DNA of 64,000 bases from Rhizophagus irregularis. Taxonomy: Eukaryota; Glomeromycota; Glomeromycetes; Glomerales; Glomeraceae. The notes under the pieces were generated by a model, which had not been told where the DNA came from, searched no databases, and saw only the letters and a program-made list of their open reading frames with translations. The translations under genes and the position numbers were made by a program. Position 1 is the stretch's first letter; every line of letters begins with the position of its first letter. The stretch covers positions 3,782,001 to 3,846,000 of the forward strand of contig NC_089445.1 in NCBI RefSeq assembly GCF_026210795.1. The letters are read 5' to 3'. Positions 12,126-25,156 of the stretch are shown here, one piece after another.

Positions 12126-12243
12126 TACCTTGATATTAATTTGCGGAATATACGAGTTCTTTTGATTGTTGATTTCGATGATGTTGATAGTGGTAGATTT
12201 GAAATTTTATTAGAAGTTTTCGCTCTTTCTTGATCTTTGATCT
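12126..12243 (-). CDS. Possible internal exon, Ser/Lys/Arg-rich
   Basis: Open across 118 nt between a strong acceptor (TTTCTTTCGCAG) and a good donor (GTATGTT). It encodes IKDQERAKTSNKI followed by a basic Ser/Thr-rich stretch. It may be a downstream exon of the CRN-header gene at 13059-14219, which ends in a possible donor. No domain recognised. Confidence 0.35.
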
Positions 12244-12399
12244 GCGAAAGAAAAAGTTATCTTTTACTTCGAGTTGCAGAGTAATATATAGTTATTATCT
12301 GTTTCTTTTTTCCGAATCTAGGAGGAAAAAAGGATTTTTGCTTATATTTGCACAAGGCGGATAAAAAGATTCACTAACTGGGGGCGGACACCTTTTTAT

Positions 12400-12640
12400 A
12401 TAATTTACAATAGGTCTAAAATCGACAGGACTTTTGGAATACGCTTTGGACGATCACATCATCATAGTAGCAATTACTCAAAATGCGCTACCCCTATTCT
12501 ATTGTATTCGCAAAAAAAGGATAAAAAAAATTGGAATAATAGTGTATACGCGTAATATTGGATGGGCTAACGTCAACAGGGTAATACATCCATTCTGAGA
12601 TCTGATTTACAAATTTAATCATCATGATAGCATGTATAAT
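12400..12640. repeat. Diverged repeat shared with 14520-14740
   Basis: Both stretches share blocks in the same order: a CCCCTATTTCAATTGTA-like block, poly-A, a TACGCGTAAT-like block, then GCTAACGTCA and AGGATAATA. They may be old duplicated upstream regions of neighbouring CRN genes. Confidence 0.4.
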
Positions 12641-13058
12641 ATACAAATTCAAGGGGCAGTTTTTTCAAAGTTGCGTGATGAACATATATGCCAGAACATT
12701 CGAGCGCCATAATTCATAAGGCGCTTCGTATGATGAATATAACATCTATTTCTTGGCCGGTTTTATTAATAGATCGATCGTATTGCGACCCTGCCTTTAA
12801 AAATAGACATATGTGACGTGATTACTATGCGTAATGCATATACTGCGAGTGTTACATATGCGGAAAGCTTCTTTATTATCATAAATCAAAAGATTCATTA
12901 TTCCACAAGATCATGTGATTTTTAACTTGAATGTAAGATTAAATATTACCCAATTACTCACGCGAAAAAATAATAGTAATGAAAAGTTTTTTTATTACAA
13001 TATCAGATATAATGTGAGCTACCACGCAAAATAAAATACAAAGTTCGGGACTTTAGTC

Positions 13059-14219
13059 CTATAAATATTTACCAATTACATTATTATAACCAGATTCATC
13101 CATATCAATGTATTTGTGAACATTTTTTAAATTTCCCACAAATTCAGATTCAGTTGGTGAGGAATCTCCTTCATCCTCGTTTCCATATTCAGGTCCATTT
13201 TCACCTGCATTCTCGTTGTTTACGTTGTTTATATGAAAATCAGAAATTTCATGTAATTTAAATGATCTATCAAGGCATATCTTACATTTGTAGCAATAAC
13301 CTAAATTGTTATCAATCAAAAAAGAAAATATTAATATGCTATCATAGATATAATGGCATTGTCTTTTAGATCACAAATACCTTGAATGACAAAATTGTAA
13401 TAGTTTTTAGGTGGGTTTCCAAACGTATCTTCAATATTTTCCGATCCATATTGCTCCTCACCATTTAACATTATCCTAACGGTACTGGCCTCTTTATTAT
13501 TTTTGAGATTATCAAATATTGCTTTATTTTCAAAGGATACTTCCACTTTCCATAACCTAATGCCATAGAAATCATTATCCGAAAAGGACTTATAATATTT
13601 TTTCATAATGATCTCCTTAAGATCGACAATACGTTCATTTTTTTCTATTTCTATCTCGAAAAAGCCACAAGTACCTAAACTTCTAACGACGCTGTGAAGA
13701 GTAATTTTGGTCGTTTCTTCATACATAGAGCGTGTTAAAATTATGATCATGTCTTGATAAAGAAATACATTGCTAAGATTAACTAGACCTACCTCGATTA
13801 ATTGCCAAATTTGCCATTTGTTGATTTGCTCTCATCAATGGCGAATCGACAATAACATGAATATATCCTACTTTTGGAAGTTTCTCACCATTCCAATAAT
13901 TGCTAATAATTTTTCTGAGTTTCTTTGCATACCTCTCTTCACCTTCTTGTAATTCAAGGCTTAAAAATTCGTTTTCATCATCATTAGGAATTTGTACCTT
14001 CCATAGCATTAAGTCATCAGCCTTAATATCGGGGAAAATATTATTTTTCTGCTTGATGACTTCATAGATTTTATCTTTAAGAGAATCAACGTAATCGCTA
14101 GAGTTAATTTCAATATCAAATTTCTCAGCGAGACTGGAACATCCAAAAATTTCTTCAAAGTCTCGAACGAGATGACAAGTGAGCTTAATGTCCTTCATAT
14201 CTCTATAAGGATTACCCAT
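13059..14219 (-). CDS. Gene with two tandem Crinkler header domains
   Basis: Exon 1 (14219 to about 13790, beginning MGNPYRDMK) has a ubiquitin-like CRN header with the hallmark LMLWKVQIP. A donor (GTAGGTC) is followed by exon 2 (about 13750-13390), a second header with the same hallmark as IRLWKVEV. Exon 2 ends at TTCAAG|GTATTT. Exon 3 (from about 13281) has a CYKCKIC cysteine pair and an acidic Asn/Glu-rich tail, and may splice onward at 13067 (GTAAATATT). The two header units differ strongly in sequence. No catalytic CRN body is visible; it may lie in further exons such as 12126-12243 or be absent. Confidence 0.6.
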
Positions 14220-14844
14220 GATTAATAAAATCCACGTATTTATAATTCAATTTTTCAATTTCACCCTTTTCCACGACAAACCTGTTATACGCCAAAAAAA
14301 AAATGTCAATTATTGCGCCTAATAAAAAAAAACATCATTCATATGAAAGTTGGTTTCGATCGTCCTGGCTAAAGGTAGATCTGAATCGAGAAAGATCAAA
14401 GTGATCAACCCAAATCGCAGAAATAATATTAACCAATTTTTTCCATCTAAAGCAATTATAATGGCCTTGAGTCCGTTTAATAATAACAAAATTTACCGTT
14501 TATTTCTTGTAGAATGAATACTATTGCCCACCCCCTATTTCAATTGTAATCACAAAAAAGAAATATAAAACGGAATATTTGCTCATCATGGATAGATGAC
14601 GAATCGCACATGTTGGGGGTGTGTACCACTAATTCCTATTCAAAAACAGATTAATGTATGATTAGCCATACACGTAATTTGAATGCGCTAACGTCAGTAG
14701 GATAATAAAAATATACCGTTTATTTATAGACAAATCTGTAAATCATAGATTCTAATCGGCTCTATTTCCATTTTTGAATTCTTTTTAACGACGCCCTGTC
14801 TTACGATCCGCATGCAAATCAGGATGTGTTTTTTATTAGTAATT
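14220..14844. repeat. Intergenic region with repeat shared with 12400-12640
   Basis: 14520-14740 resembles 12400-12640 as described there. The remainder is AT-rich, without other recognisable features. Confidence 0.35.
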
Positions 14845-15172
14845 CAGAACTGCGTAATGAGTGAGATAGAACTAAACTTCTGTTTGCTATAGTTAAATGC
14901 TTGTTCATTTTCTTCTGCGATAGTTTTTAAGTCTGAGGATATTTCCTCTATAGATTTATTTTTCTTAGTTCTTGCTTTATTTGTATTAAATGAACTTCTA
15001 TTTTTGTTATAGGTTGTTTTGATCCTTCTGCAACCATACCACCTAATCCTATAATAGAAGAAAATAATATCAAGTTATGGTTTATAATTTATTCGGGATA
15101 TTATTTATTAAGAAATTTATTTATCTACATACTTTTTGATGTAGCATTTTTAGATTTTTTTTTGGGTGCCAT
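14845..15172 (-). CDS. Small basic hypothetical protein, three short exons
   Basis: The ATG at 15172 opens MAPKKKSKNATSK, then a GTATGTAG donor. An acceptor near 15050 starts GLGGMVAEGSKQP, and a further AG near 15005 leads to a frame with RSSFNTNKARTKK that ends in TGA near 14845. The product would be short, Lys/Ser-rich and probably nuclear or disordered. Splice sites fit the local style, but there is no homology I recognise. Confidence 0.35.
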
Positions 15173-16752
15173 TTTTATTTAGAATATTTAGAAAGAGTGT
15201 GGAAATCAGCTTACATTTATATTAATGCAGTAACCGCGTTAACTACGCGAAGAATCTTCTGATCACAAATGAATCAGAATAAAGTACACGCTTGAAACAC
15301 GAAAAAAAGTTCAAATTTTTTGTCACTATTTTAGGGGGCAATTTTCATCAAATAAAGCAAAGTGTTTGATCTGACATAATAAATCACATGAGTTTATATT
15401 TGTCATTACGAAACAAACTTTACCCCTGACATTTTCAGCGATTGTTATTATCTAGCTTTTTTTGTTCATGGTAAAGGTCTTGTGGATTGTTAAAAAATTT
15501 ATTAAGTACGTCACATCTCCACGTTTTAACGAATTATTGAATTATTATTATTACTCTATTTTATAATTTACATTTTTATCATTTATATGATTTAGCGAAA
15601 AAAAATTAAATTGAACCTGGCAGTAAATTTAATTTCTTACAAATGTAGAGATTGTTAAGTATTTGTTTACAAACTTAACAATTTATTTTAATTTGTCAGT
15701 GAGCTTATGTTACTATTTTGTAAATCACATTTAAATTGGAATAAAGAAATGAGCAAAAGTTTGTAACCGGTAACTTACATAATGGTAACGTATTGGCAAT
15801 GACAACCAATCTTTAGTATTCTGAGACAATATTCTGGTCAATCATGAACGCGAATCTGTCAGTGAGATATCTCAATAATATACCAACTCTGATTGAAGAT
15901 CACCGGCTGGTACTCCTAAAATTTATTGTGTGTGAAAGTTTTTCTCTCCCTTTACTGATTTCATCATAACACTAAAGTAAATGTATCTTCGATAAAAGTC
16001 ATGGAGAATTTAAATTTCAACACAATGCCTTCATCGGATTGAATATTATGGTAGTAGCCCGATGAAAACATTTTTTTGCCATGACATAATGTATTTTCTT
16101 ATATGAAAATTTAGCCAATAAAAAATCATCTCCTCTCATCAATTTCGATAAAAAAAAAATTATTTTATAGCGAAAAAAAATCTTTTAAAATACTTTAAAA
16201 ATTTTTTTTTTTTAAAAAAAAAGGAGCTAATAATATTACATATTACATAAGAAAACTTAATTCTTTTAGAAATGATAATCCAAACAAAAAAATATTTTTT
16301 TTAAACAAAAATGATACACAAAATAGAAAAATGTATAAGACATGCGTTCCTATCCAATAAAAATGGAATGGGAATCCTAATCTATATCTGCCGGTTGGAA
16401 AATCCAGATCTTCAACATGTAAAATAAAAAGCAATCAGAAATTTACTTATTGTTGGCAAACCGACAATTATGCCAATTAGACTCTATTTGTCAATGTGAT
16501 ACATTAAAATGGTATATAGAAAATTAACTGGTTGAGATTAGGGGTACAGACTTTTTCTTTTTTTAGCAGTGACGTTACGGCAGTTACGTCGGTAAAGTTT
16601 GTTGCATGTGAATTGTCAAGGCAAAATAAATCAATCGGTAGATCAGACTAGTCAATTATGGTTTGTGCTGAAAGATAATCTTTTTAGCGTTAATAAACTT
16701 AAAAAAATTTTTTCCTTTTTAAAAAAATTACTCTCACGGCTTCGTTTTTTAG
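15173..16752. other. AT-rich intergenic DNA
   Basis: No credible gene or structured repeat was found apart from homopolymers near 16150-16220. Confidence 0.45.
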
Positions 16753-17373
16753 GTATGTATCAGCTTAGATTTTTGCGCTTTGGATCGGTAAGTTAGCTTC
16801 GAAACTTTTGAAAAAAACTTTTTAATTTTTATTTATAGATATCGGTTTCAAGGGGGGGATGTATTTTTAAAAAAATCGTTTTAAACTTTCATTTCCTTTT
16901 TTAGATACCGGCTTATTTGGATCGGTAAGTGCTTTGGATCTTGGATTTGGTAAGTTTCAGTTCGGAACTTACAATTTTATTTTAATTTTTTCTTTTTTTT
17001 AAATTCCTCTTTTTTTTGTAGGTATCAGTTTCTTCAGCTTTGGGGTATGGTAAGTTTTGATTTGAAACTTCAAAACTTACATATTTTCTTTAATTTTTTA
17101 TTAGTTTTTCACCTTTTTTTTTTCTGTAGGTACTGGATCTTTTGGCATTGGACTTCGGACGTTGACTTCTTGGACTTCTTTGGTTGGATTTCTCAACATT
17201 GAACAGCACTTGGCTGTAGGTCAGCGTCTTGGAGTATTTTCTCTTAGAACGATAAGTGTCTTTGGTGGGTATGGTGATGTTAGCATTATTAAATTATACC
17301 AACGCCATTTTTCTTATCTAAAAATTTTTTTATTATAGGACCTTCGGAACCAAAGGAACTCCCTGAGAGGTAA
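16753..17373 (+). CDS. Microexon gene of unknown function
   Basis: Exon-like blocks with AG and GTAAG borders: 16753-16787, one starting at 16839, 16905-16924, 17022-17049, 17130-17264 and 17339-17373. The last two join in frame (TGSFGIGLRTLTS to SVFGPSEPKELPER) and stop with TAA. The small blocks repeat a GATACCGG or GTATCAG start and a TTTGGATCG or TTTGGGGTATG end, each followed by GTAAGTTTCGAAACTT-like intron starts. They look like tandem exon-intron duplicates. The phases of the smallest exons do not all agree, so the 5' model is uncertain. Similar architecture appears at 7986-8472 and, inverted, at 49780-51700. Confidence 0.45.
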
Positions 17374-18967
17374 TTATTAAAAGTAGGAGGGGAGTTTTTT
17401 TAAATTGAGAACGCTAGTAAGCTTCGTCAAAAAAAAAAAACGATCAACCGGACAATTTTCTCTTTTACGAAATCCAACCTTTTATCTTGCGGAGTAATAA
17501 TGTCAAACTTGAGTAAATTGAACATTTGAAGGGAAATTTTGTAAACAAACGAATTGAACACCGGGTAAAGAAGAAATTGCGGGGAAAGACATCGATTTAC
17601 AAGCGAAATTAATCAACAACGAATTGACGCGATACTATAACGACATTTTAGGAAAATCCTAGTTTTACTTTAAGGTCATGATATTATTGATATATATAAT
17701 TAATTAATTTAGGTATATAAAAATCATTAAAATATTAGTATAATATGTATAATATGTATATTCGTTTCACACATATTATCATATATCCGAAATGTCCGAA
17801 GCACTCGTTTAAAATCACGTGTCTTATTGGTTAATCACGCGTGCAGACATACCTTGCATTACAATGTGTCTAACCGTTAATGACTTAATGTCCCGCTACG
17901 CTTTGGACAATAATAAATATTAACAATACTTTTTTTTGCCATGCAAGTGTGTCATGTGTGTGTGTCATGTGCGTATCGTTTAAAAAAGATTTATCAAAAA
18001 AAAAATTTTTTAGTAAATGTGTGGGGTAAGGATGCATTTTTTTTTTCTTTGTATGTAGTCATTCTTAAAATGGATTTCGTTTTTAATATATTAATCCTTT
18101 AATCATCACGTAAAAAAACATGCCAGTATATCACCAAAAAAAAACCAGCATATAATCAGGTTTATAAGTAACACACACGTGGTACAACTTGTGCTATTTA
18201 AACAATCATTTAATTAACAATATTATAACTAAAACTAGAATGTGATATTTAAAATCAATTGTAGGTTAATATTGTTCAAAAAATTTTGGCGTGGGATACT
18301 TTTTCATTTTCCTAGAGTTTTTATAACCGAAGTATTAAAGTGTAATGCGACTATAAACATTAAGGCAATCAAGGGTTGATTATTTTTGGCGGTAAACAAA
18401 AAATTCTTAAATTCGCGCCACATAATTTTACTTTAACCTAAAAATTCTTATGTTTTACAAATATTACGTGCTATTTGTGATTTCCATCATCCGCGGAATC
18501 TTAAAAAAAAATTCATTTATTTTAGAAAGGGTTTCCTAGATTGGATAACAATCCAATTCCTTTGTTATGCTTTACTGTGATTATATTTTTTAAACTTTCA
18601 TTTATATTATTTTTGTGACTTAAATATGCTTGGAAAAAAAAATTTTTTTCATACTCTCTTGCATGAATCAAGTATTTAAGGTTCAATTCACGTGATTTAC
18701 ATTTTTCAGCGGATACAAATAAATTTGTTGTCCGATTTTATTATTATATGAACAAAGGAAGGTTCATTGATTGAATTAATAAAATTTAAACAAAGATACG
18801 GATATTTATTTTTAATTTTTTTTTTTTTCGAAATTTTACGTAACGAAAATTAAAATTTAGTCTGATTACAGTTAAAATGGTGATGTCAAAATGAATAGGT
18901 CATATGCACGCACATTACATATTTAATAAAATATACTAGAACTTACTATACATTATAATAAATTATA
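17374..18967. other. AT-rich intergenic DNA
   Basis: No coding region supported. A TGTCATGTGTG-type short tandem is present near 17950. Confidence 0.45.
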
Positions 18968-18969
18968 TA

Positions 18970-19153
18970 CAGTCTAACCTCGATATACCGATATTCGATA
19001 TACCGATATACTATTAAAAACTTGATATACCGATAAAATTTTATTTTCCCACTATATGTGAGGACATATAAATATCGGTATAACTTAGATATAACGATAT
19101 TTTCTAAAAATTTTATATATGTCCCGACATATCGTTATATAAAGGGTTGACTG
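18970..19153. mobile_element. Tc1/mariner (pogo-like) MITE
   Basis: The left end CAGTCTAACCTCGATATACC follows TA. The right end GGGTTGACTG is the inverse of CAGTCAACCC. Both arms repeat ATATACCGATAT or TATAACGATAT motifs. The right TA is missing (GA follows), so one flank has changed. Termini match the CAGTCAACTC element at 24162-24499. Confidence 0.65.
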
Positions 19154-22100
19154 GACCCCGTTGTGCTACATTACAACATTGGCCACATGAACTTCCAGTT
19201 TTTTATGCAAATTTAATTTTGTTCCTTCCTTTTTTAAAGTGTGGGTGTGATGTGATGTTACTATGTATTGTATTGTTATGTATAATGTTGTTAGTTTTTT
19301 GTTGTACATGCTTGGCGGAGGGTTGGTAACTAACTCCAAGGCTTATTGAATATCTAAATTTTTTTATTTTCTCATACTTATTTTAATCATAAAAATAGTA
19401 CGGAGTATTGTACGCGATCTTTTTATCTATTATGTTGTAATTGCGTGATTTACATGTTAAATTTGGGTTCTTTCAATTCTAAGTATTTTACACATAATTT
19501 CGCTTTTGTACGATCGTAAAAAAAAAAAAAAGTTATTTATGGAGTAAACAAGTTTTTAAGATATGACATTTTTTTTTTCAATGCATTAGATGCAATTAGA
19601 AGAGTACTTTAATGATTTGAGTTAGATAGATTAAATTGATGATTACGGAATGTGATGAATTCAATTGAAATTTTCAATAGAATTCAAACAATGCATATTC
19701 ATTTAATGTTTCGCTTTTTTATATTTGTTGATGTTTTCTCAGAGAAAAAGGATGATATATTAAATTTATTAAATTTATTACATTTATTACATTTGAAAAC
19801 GTTTTACCTTATCTTACTTCAATTGAACCTGAATCTCTTTTTTTTTTTTGATTGAAACTTTTGAAAAGAATTAATTATAAAATAACGATTGTTCAATTTC
19901 ATGTATAATTACAACAACGAAATCTTTATGGATCTAGGTCAATTTAAAAAAGAAGTTGTAAAAAAGAAGCTGTTTGAAAGTGTGACACAAAATTGTGAAA
20001 TATATTGTCATATTACTTTTTTTTTTAAAAAAAAAGTCCGATATTATTTTACTTTATTTATTAAAATCATTTTAAATTCACCCCTCAGTGACAATTTAAA
20101 AAATATGTATTTTTTTACAATAATAATAAATACTTTCAGCGCTAAAACCAATTTATTATTATATCGTCGCATTCCATATTTAGGTTTATAATCCGGGTTC
20201 ATGCATATTCAGTTATACACACAAATAAATATATATTACAAAATAAAAATAAAATGAAACACTAATTATCGATAATGAATAATGAGAATATGGGATATAT
20301 TAAAACAAAATGGTTTTTTTTTATTTAATTTTTTTTTGTAACAAATAAATAAATAAATAAAAGGAAAATTTTTTTTTAAAAATCATGTGTAAAAAAAGAA
20401 AGTACGAAAAAATATTCTTGGGTACAGTTAAAGATCTTAGACTTTTTTTTTTTATGTTTTTTTTTTCAAATTGGCGTATTTTTTTACCGCATATCTTTTT
20501 TGATTAGAAACTGATCATCATGACTTGAAAAGAATTTCATGCATAATTTACTTAAGTTTTAATAGAAAAAAAGAGTTAATGGAAGAGTTTCAAAATATTT
20601 TGACGCATTAATGCATATGAGTAAAAAAAAGAAAATGATTCATTTCATTCGTTCTTGATTGTTTATTAAAATTTATGAGAGAACAAGAAGAGGTGTAATG
20701 AATAAATTCTTGAGACAATTTGAAACAATGAAATTCCATGCTTGGTTTGTTTATGAATTTCGATCATGTGGTATTTAATGTGGTGTATTATTTATTATTT
20801 ATTTATTTTTGAACAGCTGATTAAGAAATATAAGAAAGTAAAAAAAAAATGCAGGGATTAAGTTTTTTATTACTTTAAAATGAAATTATCACAAAGTGAT
20901 GAACAAACAACGTAAAAGAAGTTAAAAGAATAAGGAATAAACTTAAAACGCAAAAACAAACGTTGACAGAGGAAAAGTTGAGAACCGGGAAATCCAATTA
21001 TTCTTTTGAGAAAGAGTTGGGGTAATCAACAAAAATATCATATGATTGAAAAAGAAAGAAAGAAAAGAAAGCAAAAAAAATATACAAAAAAAAACGCGGT
21101 TTTGGAAAAAACAAAAAAAGCTTGAATTATTTTGTATTTTTATAAAGTGTATAAAAAAAATTATTCATGTAAGTCATGTCGTAATACATAATCTTTTTTA
21201 AATGCAAGAAATGCAAAGGGCGTCTTTTATAGAATAATATACATATAATTGACCTATTTTTTTTATTTTTTTTCTCACAATAAAAAGATGATGCAATTTT
21301 TTTTTTGGATCAATGATGAAAATGTTTGAAGTTGGTGAAACAATTCAAGATTTTTTTTTTTCGATAAGTTTGATAGTTCGGAACAATTAAAAATGATGTG
21401 CGGAGTTTTTTTTACAATTATTATTTTTCATTGTAATTAATCTAGTTATATTATTATTTATTCAATGAATACAATTAATAAATTTCCACGTTTATATCTA
21501 TAGTAGTTCATGGAAAAAAAAAAATGTCTGAAGGGGAATAATGCCCAAATAGGTTTTATTTAAAAACTGCGGACAATGAACATCTTACTCCCGGAATTTA
21601 ATCTTATTTTTTCCGACTTTTTTCACGTAAATATTTTATCGAATATTTTATCGTATTGATCACTAATACCAACCTTTAATGGTTTATTTTCTCGTACATC
21701 AATCAAAAAAAAATTTTTTTTTCTCTTTTCCCAAACACTAAACTAATCGACTTCATCTCTAAAAAAACATCAACGCAACACAAATATTCATAATAATAAT
21801 TCATGATTCCAAACAGGATCGATCTACCAATTTTCAGATCTTTAAAGAAAAAAATTAACATTTTCCGATAAAGAAACAAATGAAAGATAAAAAATAAATT
21901 TAACCTTTTTAAATAAAGTTATTATCCATTAAAATTTAAAGAAATACAAAAACATAACAAGATTTTTTTCTTGAGATGACCTCTAAAAAAAAAATACAGT
22001 AGTAAATAGTAATAAAAATGATAATAAAATAGTAATTAAATAAACGTAAACAATAAATAAATAATAAATAACTTTAACTATAAATCCGATTTCCGGAATG

Positions 22101-23085
22101 GAATCGACTTTTTAATCTCATTCATATGAAAAACATGATATCTTTTGTTTTGGTTCACGAGGTCTCATTGAACAAAACATTTTTATTATATAAATCGAAA
22201 CTCTCAACTCTTTTCGTTGAAATTTCTAAATAAAGATATTTTTTCCCCTTCTTTTATATGTATACATTTCGTCATAGAACGTTTAGTTTAGAGCGTTTAG
22301 AACGTTTACGTTTTATTATTACTATATTAACCTTAAATATTGTTGTTAACATTTCTACCGATGAAAAAAATAATGTTTTTTTAGAATACTATAAAAATAC
22401 TATCAAATACTATCTTGTACTTTAAGATAATACTTAGATATACGTTTTATCGGGGATCAAAAAAAAAACGCTAAAAAATCGTTAAATTTTATTGGTTTTC
22501 TTATTATTATTTAAAAGGAAAAAAAAACAATGATATAATGATAAAAAAATGATATAATGATACACACCCTTTCACATCTCCATCCTCTCCCTTTATAAAA
22601 AAATTATATATTTAGATCCATACATTTTTACCAATTTTATTATGATTTTAAACTATAACTCTATTAAAGTTACATATAAAATCGTTATATAATGATATAT
22701 AAATGTTATAATAATGTTATATAATGTTATATATAAAAAAAAATGTAAGCCATGACATGTGCATGCCTAGTAGTAGTTTAATGAAATTGTTTTTGTGATG
22801 ATTTAATTAGGTTTTAAAATTAACACCACGTTGTTCGGAAGATTAACTATTAAAAAAATTCGTCACATACGTCACATCCATCACATCCTAGTTTTGCTGG
22901 CTTTTTTAACGTATGACAAAAAATTTAGCCATTTTTAAACCACAATTTAACGCATTTAAACAATTTTGCAAGTGTATGCAAATTGTTTGAATGCCAATTT
23001 AAACAAATTTTTAATCTTTTTTTTGGAATCATCACAATAATTAATAAAATCATGTCACCATAATAGTTTCTCCGTGATTTTGTCA
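19154..23085. other. Long AT-rich gene desert
   Basis: Nearly 4 kb of poly-A/T-rich DNA. The few open frames are Phe/Lys/Asn-rich, lack splice or domain evidence and are not supported as genes. Confidence 0.5.
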
Positions 23086-23088
23086 CCT

Positions 23089-23141
23089 GCATTAGTTTGC
23101 ATTGCATTAGTTTGCATTGCATTAGTTTGCATTGCATTTGC
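23089..23141. repeat. 15-bp tandem repeat (GCATTAGTTTGCATT)
   Basis: About three and a half copies head to tail. Adjacent DNA is low complexity. Confidence 0.8.
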
Positions 23142-24161
23142 ATAATCACCAAAAAAAAAAAAATTTTTTCTTTTTTTTTTTTAAAAAAAAAGAGAGGAGA
23201 ATGATGAGAGAATTCTGATCCAAATGTGATTTTCTGAGTAACGCGAATTTTTTTTTTACGCCAAGAAAACATTTCATCAGTGACGATACTTACCTTCTAA
23301 TTTGCTTCTAATTCCGGATTTCTTATTCAATTTTTTTTTTCATTTACGTTTATTTTACGATTCTTCGTGGGATATAAGTTTAGTTTAGTTTTACACGTCT
23401 AGGAAAGTATAACGCCAAAAAAAGAATTTATTCTTGAATTTCCCAGATTATAATAATAATATTTTTTTTTTTTCTGAGACGCGAAAAAAAAATAAAATAT
23501 AAACAAATCTTTTTTTCTTTGATGATAAATTTGTTAACTTGTTAACACCTCTTTTTTTTTTTATCTTTTAAAATAAAAAAAATAAAAATAAAAATAATCC
23601 TGTAGGAGAAAAGATAAACAAACATTCCATAATGAAAAATTATATTTTAATATAATATATATCTATATAATTATAAAATAAAATAAAATTTTGATGTTCT
23701 TAAATGCAAAGTAATAAATCAATATTTGTGGCTAGACGCGAAAAAAAAAATCACTTTTCGTTATTTACGTTATTGTTGCGAAAAAAAAAATTTTTTATTT
23801 TTATTATTGTAAAAAAAAAAAGAGTTGGTTAAGTTTTTTTTTTTTTTTTGTTTACATGCGCATATTTTTCAAATACCAGACTGAATGGAGATTGCAAAAA
23901 AGCCACTTTCCCCCATTTTACCCAAAAAAAATCAACTGTTAATTGATTTATTATACTGCTCGGTTGCCATTTTATAATTAAATTAACTATAAATGTACAG
24001 TTTAATTTTTTTTGGAACTTTCTTATGAAAACTTTAGAAGAAAACAAGAAAACCTCCCCCGAAAGAACCTTTCTTTATCATAATAATTTTAATATTGATA
24101 TATAATTTCGGAAATAATATAATGGATTACGTTGAAGAAGCAAGAATTATCACATTGTATA

Positions 24162-24499
24162 CAGTCAACTCTTCTTATAACGAATTTTGATATAACGAAT
24201 TTTACGGATCTTCAGCGTGGCACAGATTTTAACATATGAAAAAAAATCTCATTAACCGAATTTTACTAATTAAATGCCGTATAGGCGTATACCGTTTAAC
24301 GAAGTAAATTTTATAATTTTAGATATTTTGTGTAACTTGCGTGCGTTTTTGCATTATAAAATACAATTATTATACAACAATATACCATAATATACAAATA
24401 TTTTCCGGGTTATACCAGATTTTCCCATCATATTAACGATAACGATAACGAAGGCCTGATCAGCCCGGACGCCAACTTCGTTATATTAAGAGTTGACTG
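24162..24499. mobile_element. Tc1/mariner (pogo-like) MITE with TA duplication
   Basis: Starts CAGTCAACTCTTCTTATAAC after TA (24160-24161) and ends with the inverse TTAAGAGTTGACTG before TA (24500-24501). It is 338 bp, with no transposase. Internal ATAACGAATTTT repeats continue the inverted structure at both ends. Confidence 0.85.
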
Positions 24500-24889
24500 T
24501 ATATAATATCCACGATTTATATATATAAAATATATATTTATAAATAAATTTTTTTATAGAGTATCAAAAAAAAATAATTTAATTTTTTTATATAAACCCT
24601 CTCTGGCATCTAACGCAAATATTTAAAAATTCCTTCTATTTTCCTGCTTTCACGAACTTTTATTTCATATATTTTTTATTTTCTTTGAAAGTTAAGTAGA
24701 AATTCTTACACTTTTCCTTCCCAAATTATTTTTTAAAAGATTCTTTTTTTATAAAAAAGAGACGGCAAAATTATTTTTGATTCAGTTCTCACCTTGAAGA
24801 AAAAAAAAAAAAAAAGAATTAATAACTATTTCGAGAGAACACTTCTAAATTTATTTCAAGAAATTTTAAAAATATATATAATTTTTAAA

Positions 24890-25156
24890 ATGGATAATGA
24901 ACAACCACCAACAAATCACGAACGTGCTCCTTCAAAAATTCCATGCAATAACTTAAACACTTGCGACTTTTCAGATACAACTTCTAACAATCCATCGTCC
25001 TACGCTAGTTTTGCTATTCGTAGACGCCGTAATCAACGACGTTTAAGACATATTACAATTAATATGTATATATGGATTCGCATAAGTAGATTACCCATGC
25101 AACCCACAAATAATTTATTTACAAATCAATTTTTTAATGGATCCACTTTTCCCTGA
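24890..25156 (+). CDS. Small Arg-rich hypothetical protein, copy B
   Basis: The ATG at 24890 gives 88 residues beginning MDNEQPPTNHERAP. An in-frame ATG at 24794 only adds a poly-Lys stretch from a homopolymer. Features are SKIPCNNLNTCDFSDT, then SSYASFAIRRRRNQRRLRH, then a hydrophilic tail ending in NGSTFP. Copy C (35614) differs by whole-codon indels and several synonymous changes, for instance CGT/CGA and CGT/CGG at the Arg codons. That suggests coding constraint. The basic cluster could bind nucleic acid or be a nuclear signal, which is inference. No known family recognised. In both copies the frame reopens after the stop (AGA ATG, then SLINYLRLRL). Confidence 0.5.
   Translation: MDNEQPPTNHERAPSKIPCNNLNTCDFSDTTSNNPSSYASFAIRRRRNQRRLRHITINMYIWIRISRLPMQPTNNLFTNQFFNGSTFP

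Noticed and set aside
19147-20191. Hydrophobic small frames in the AT desert
   Set aside because: No splice signals, domains or repeats of the frame elsewhere; composition explains them.
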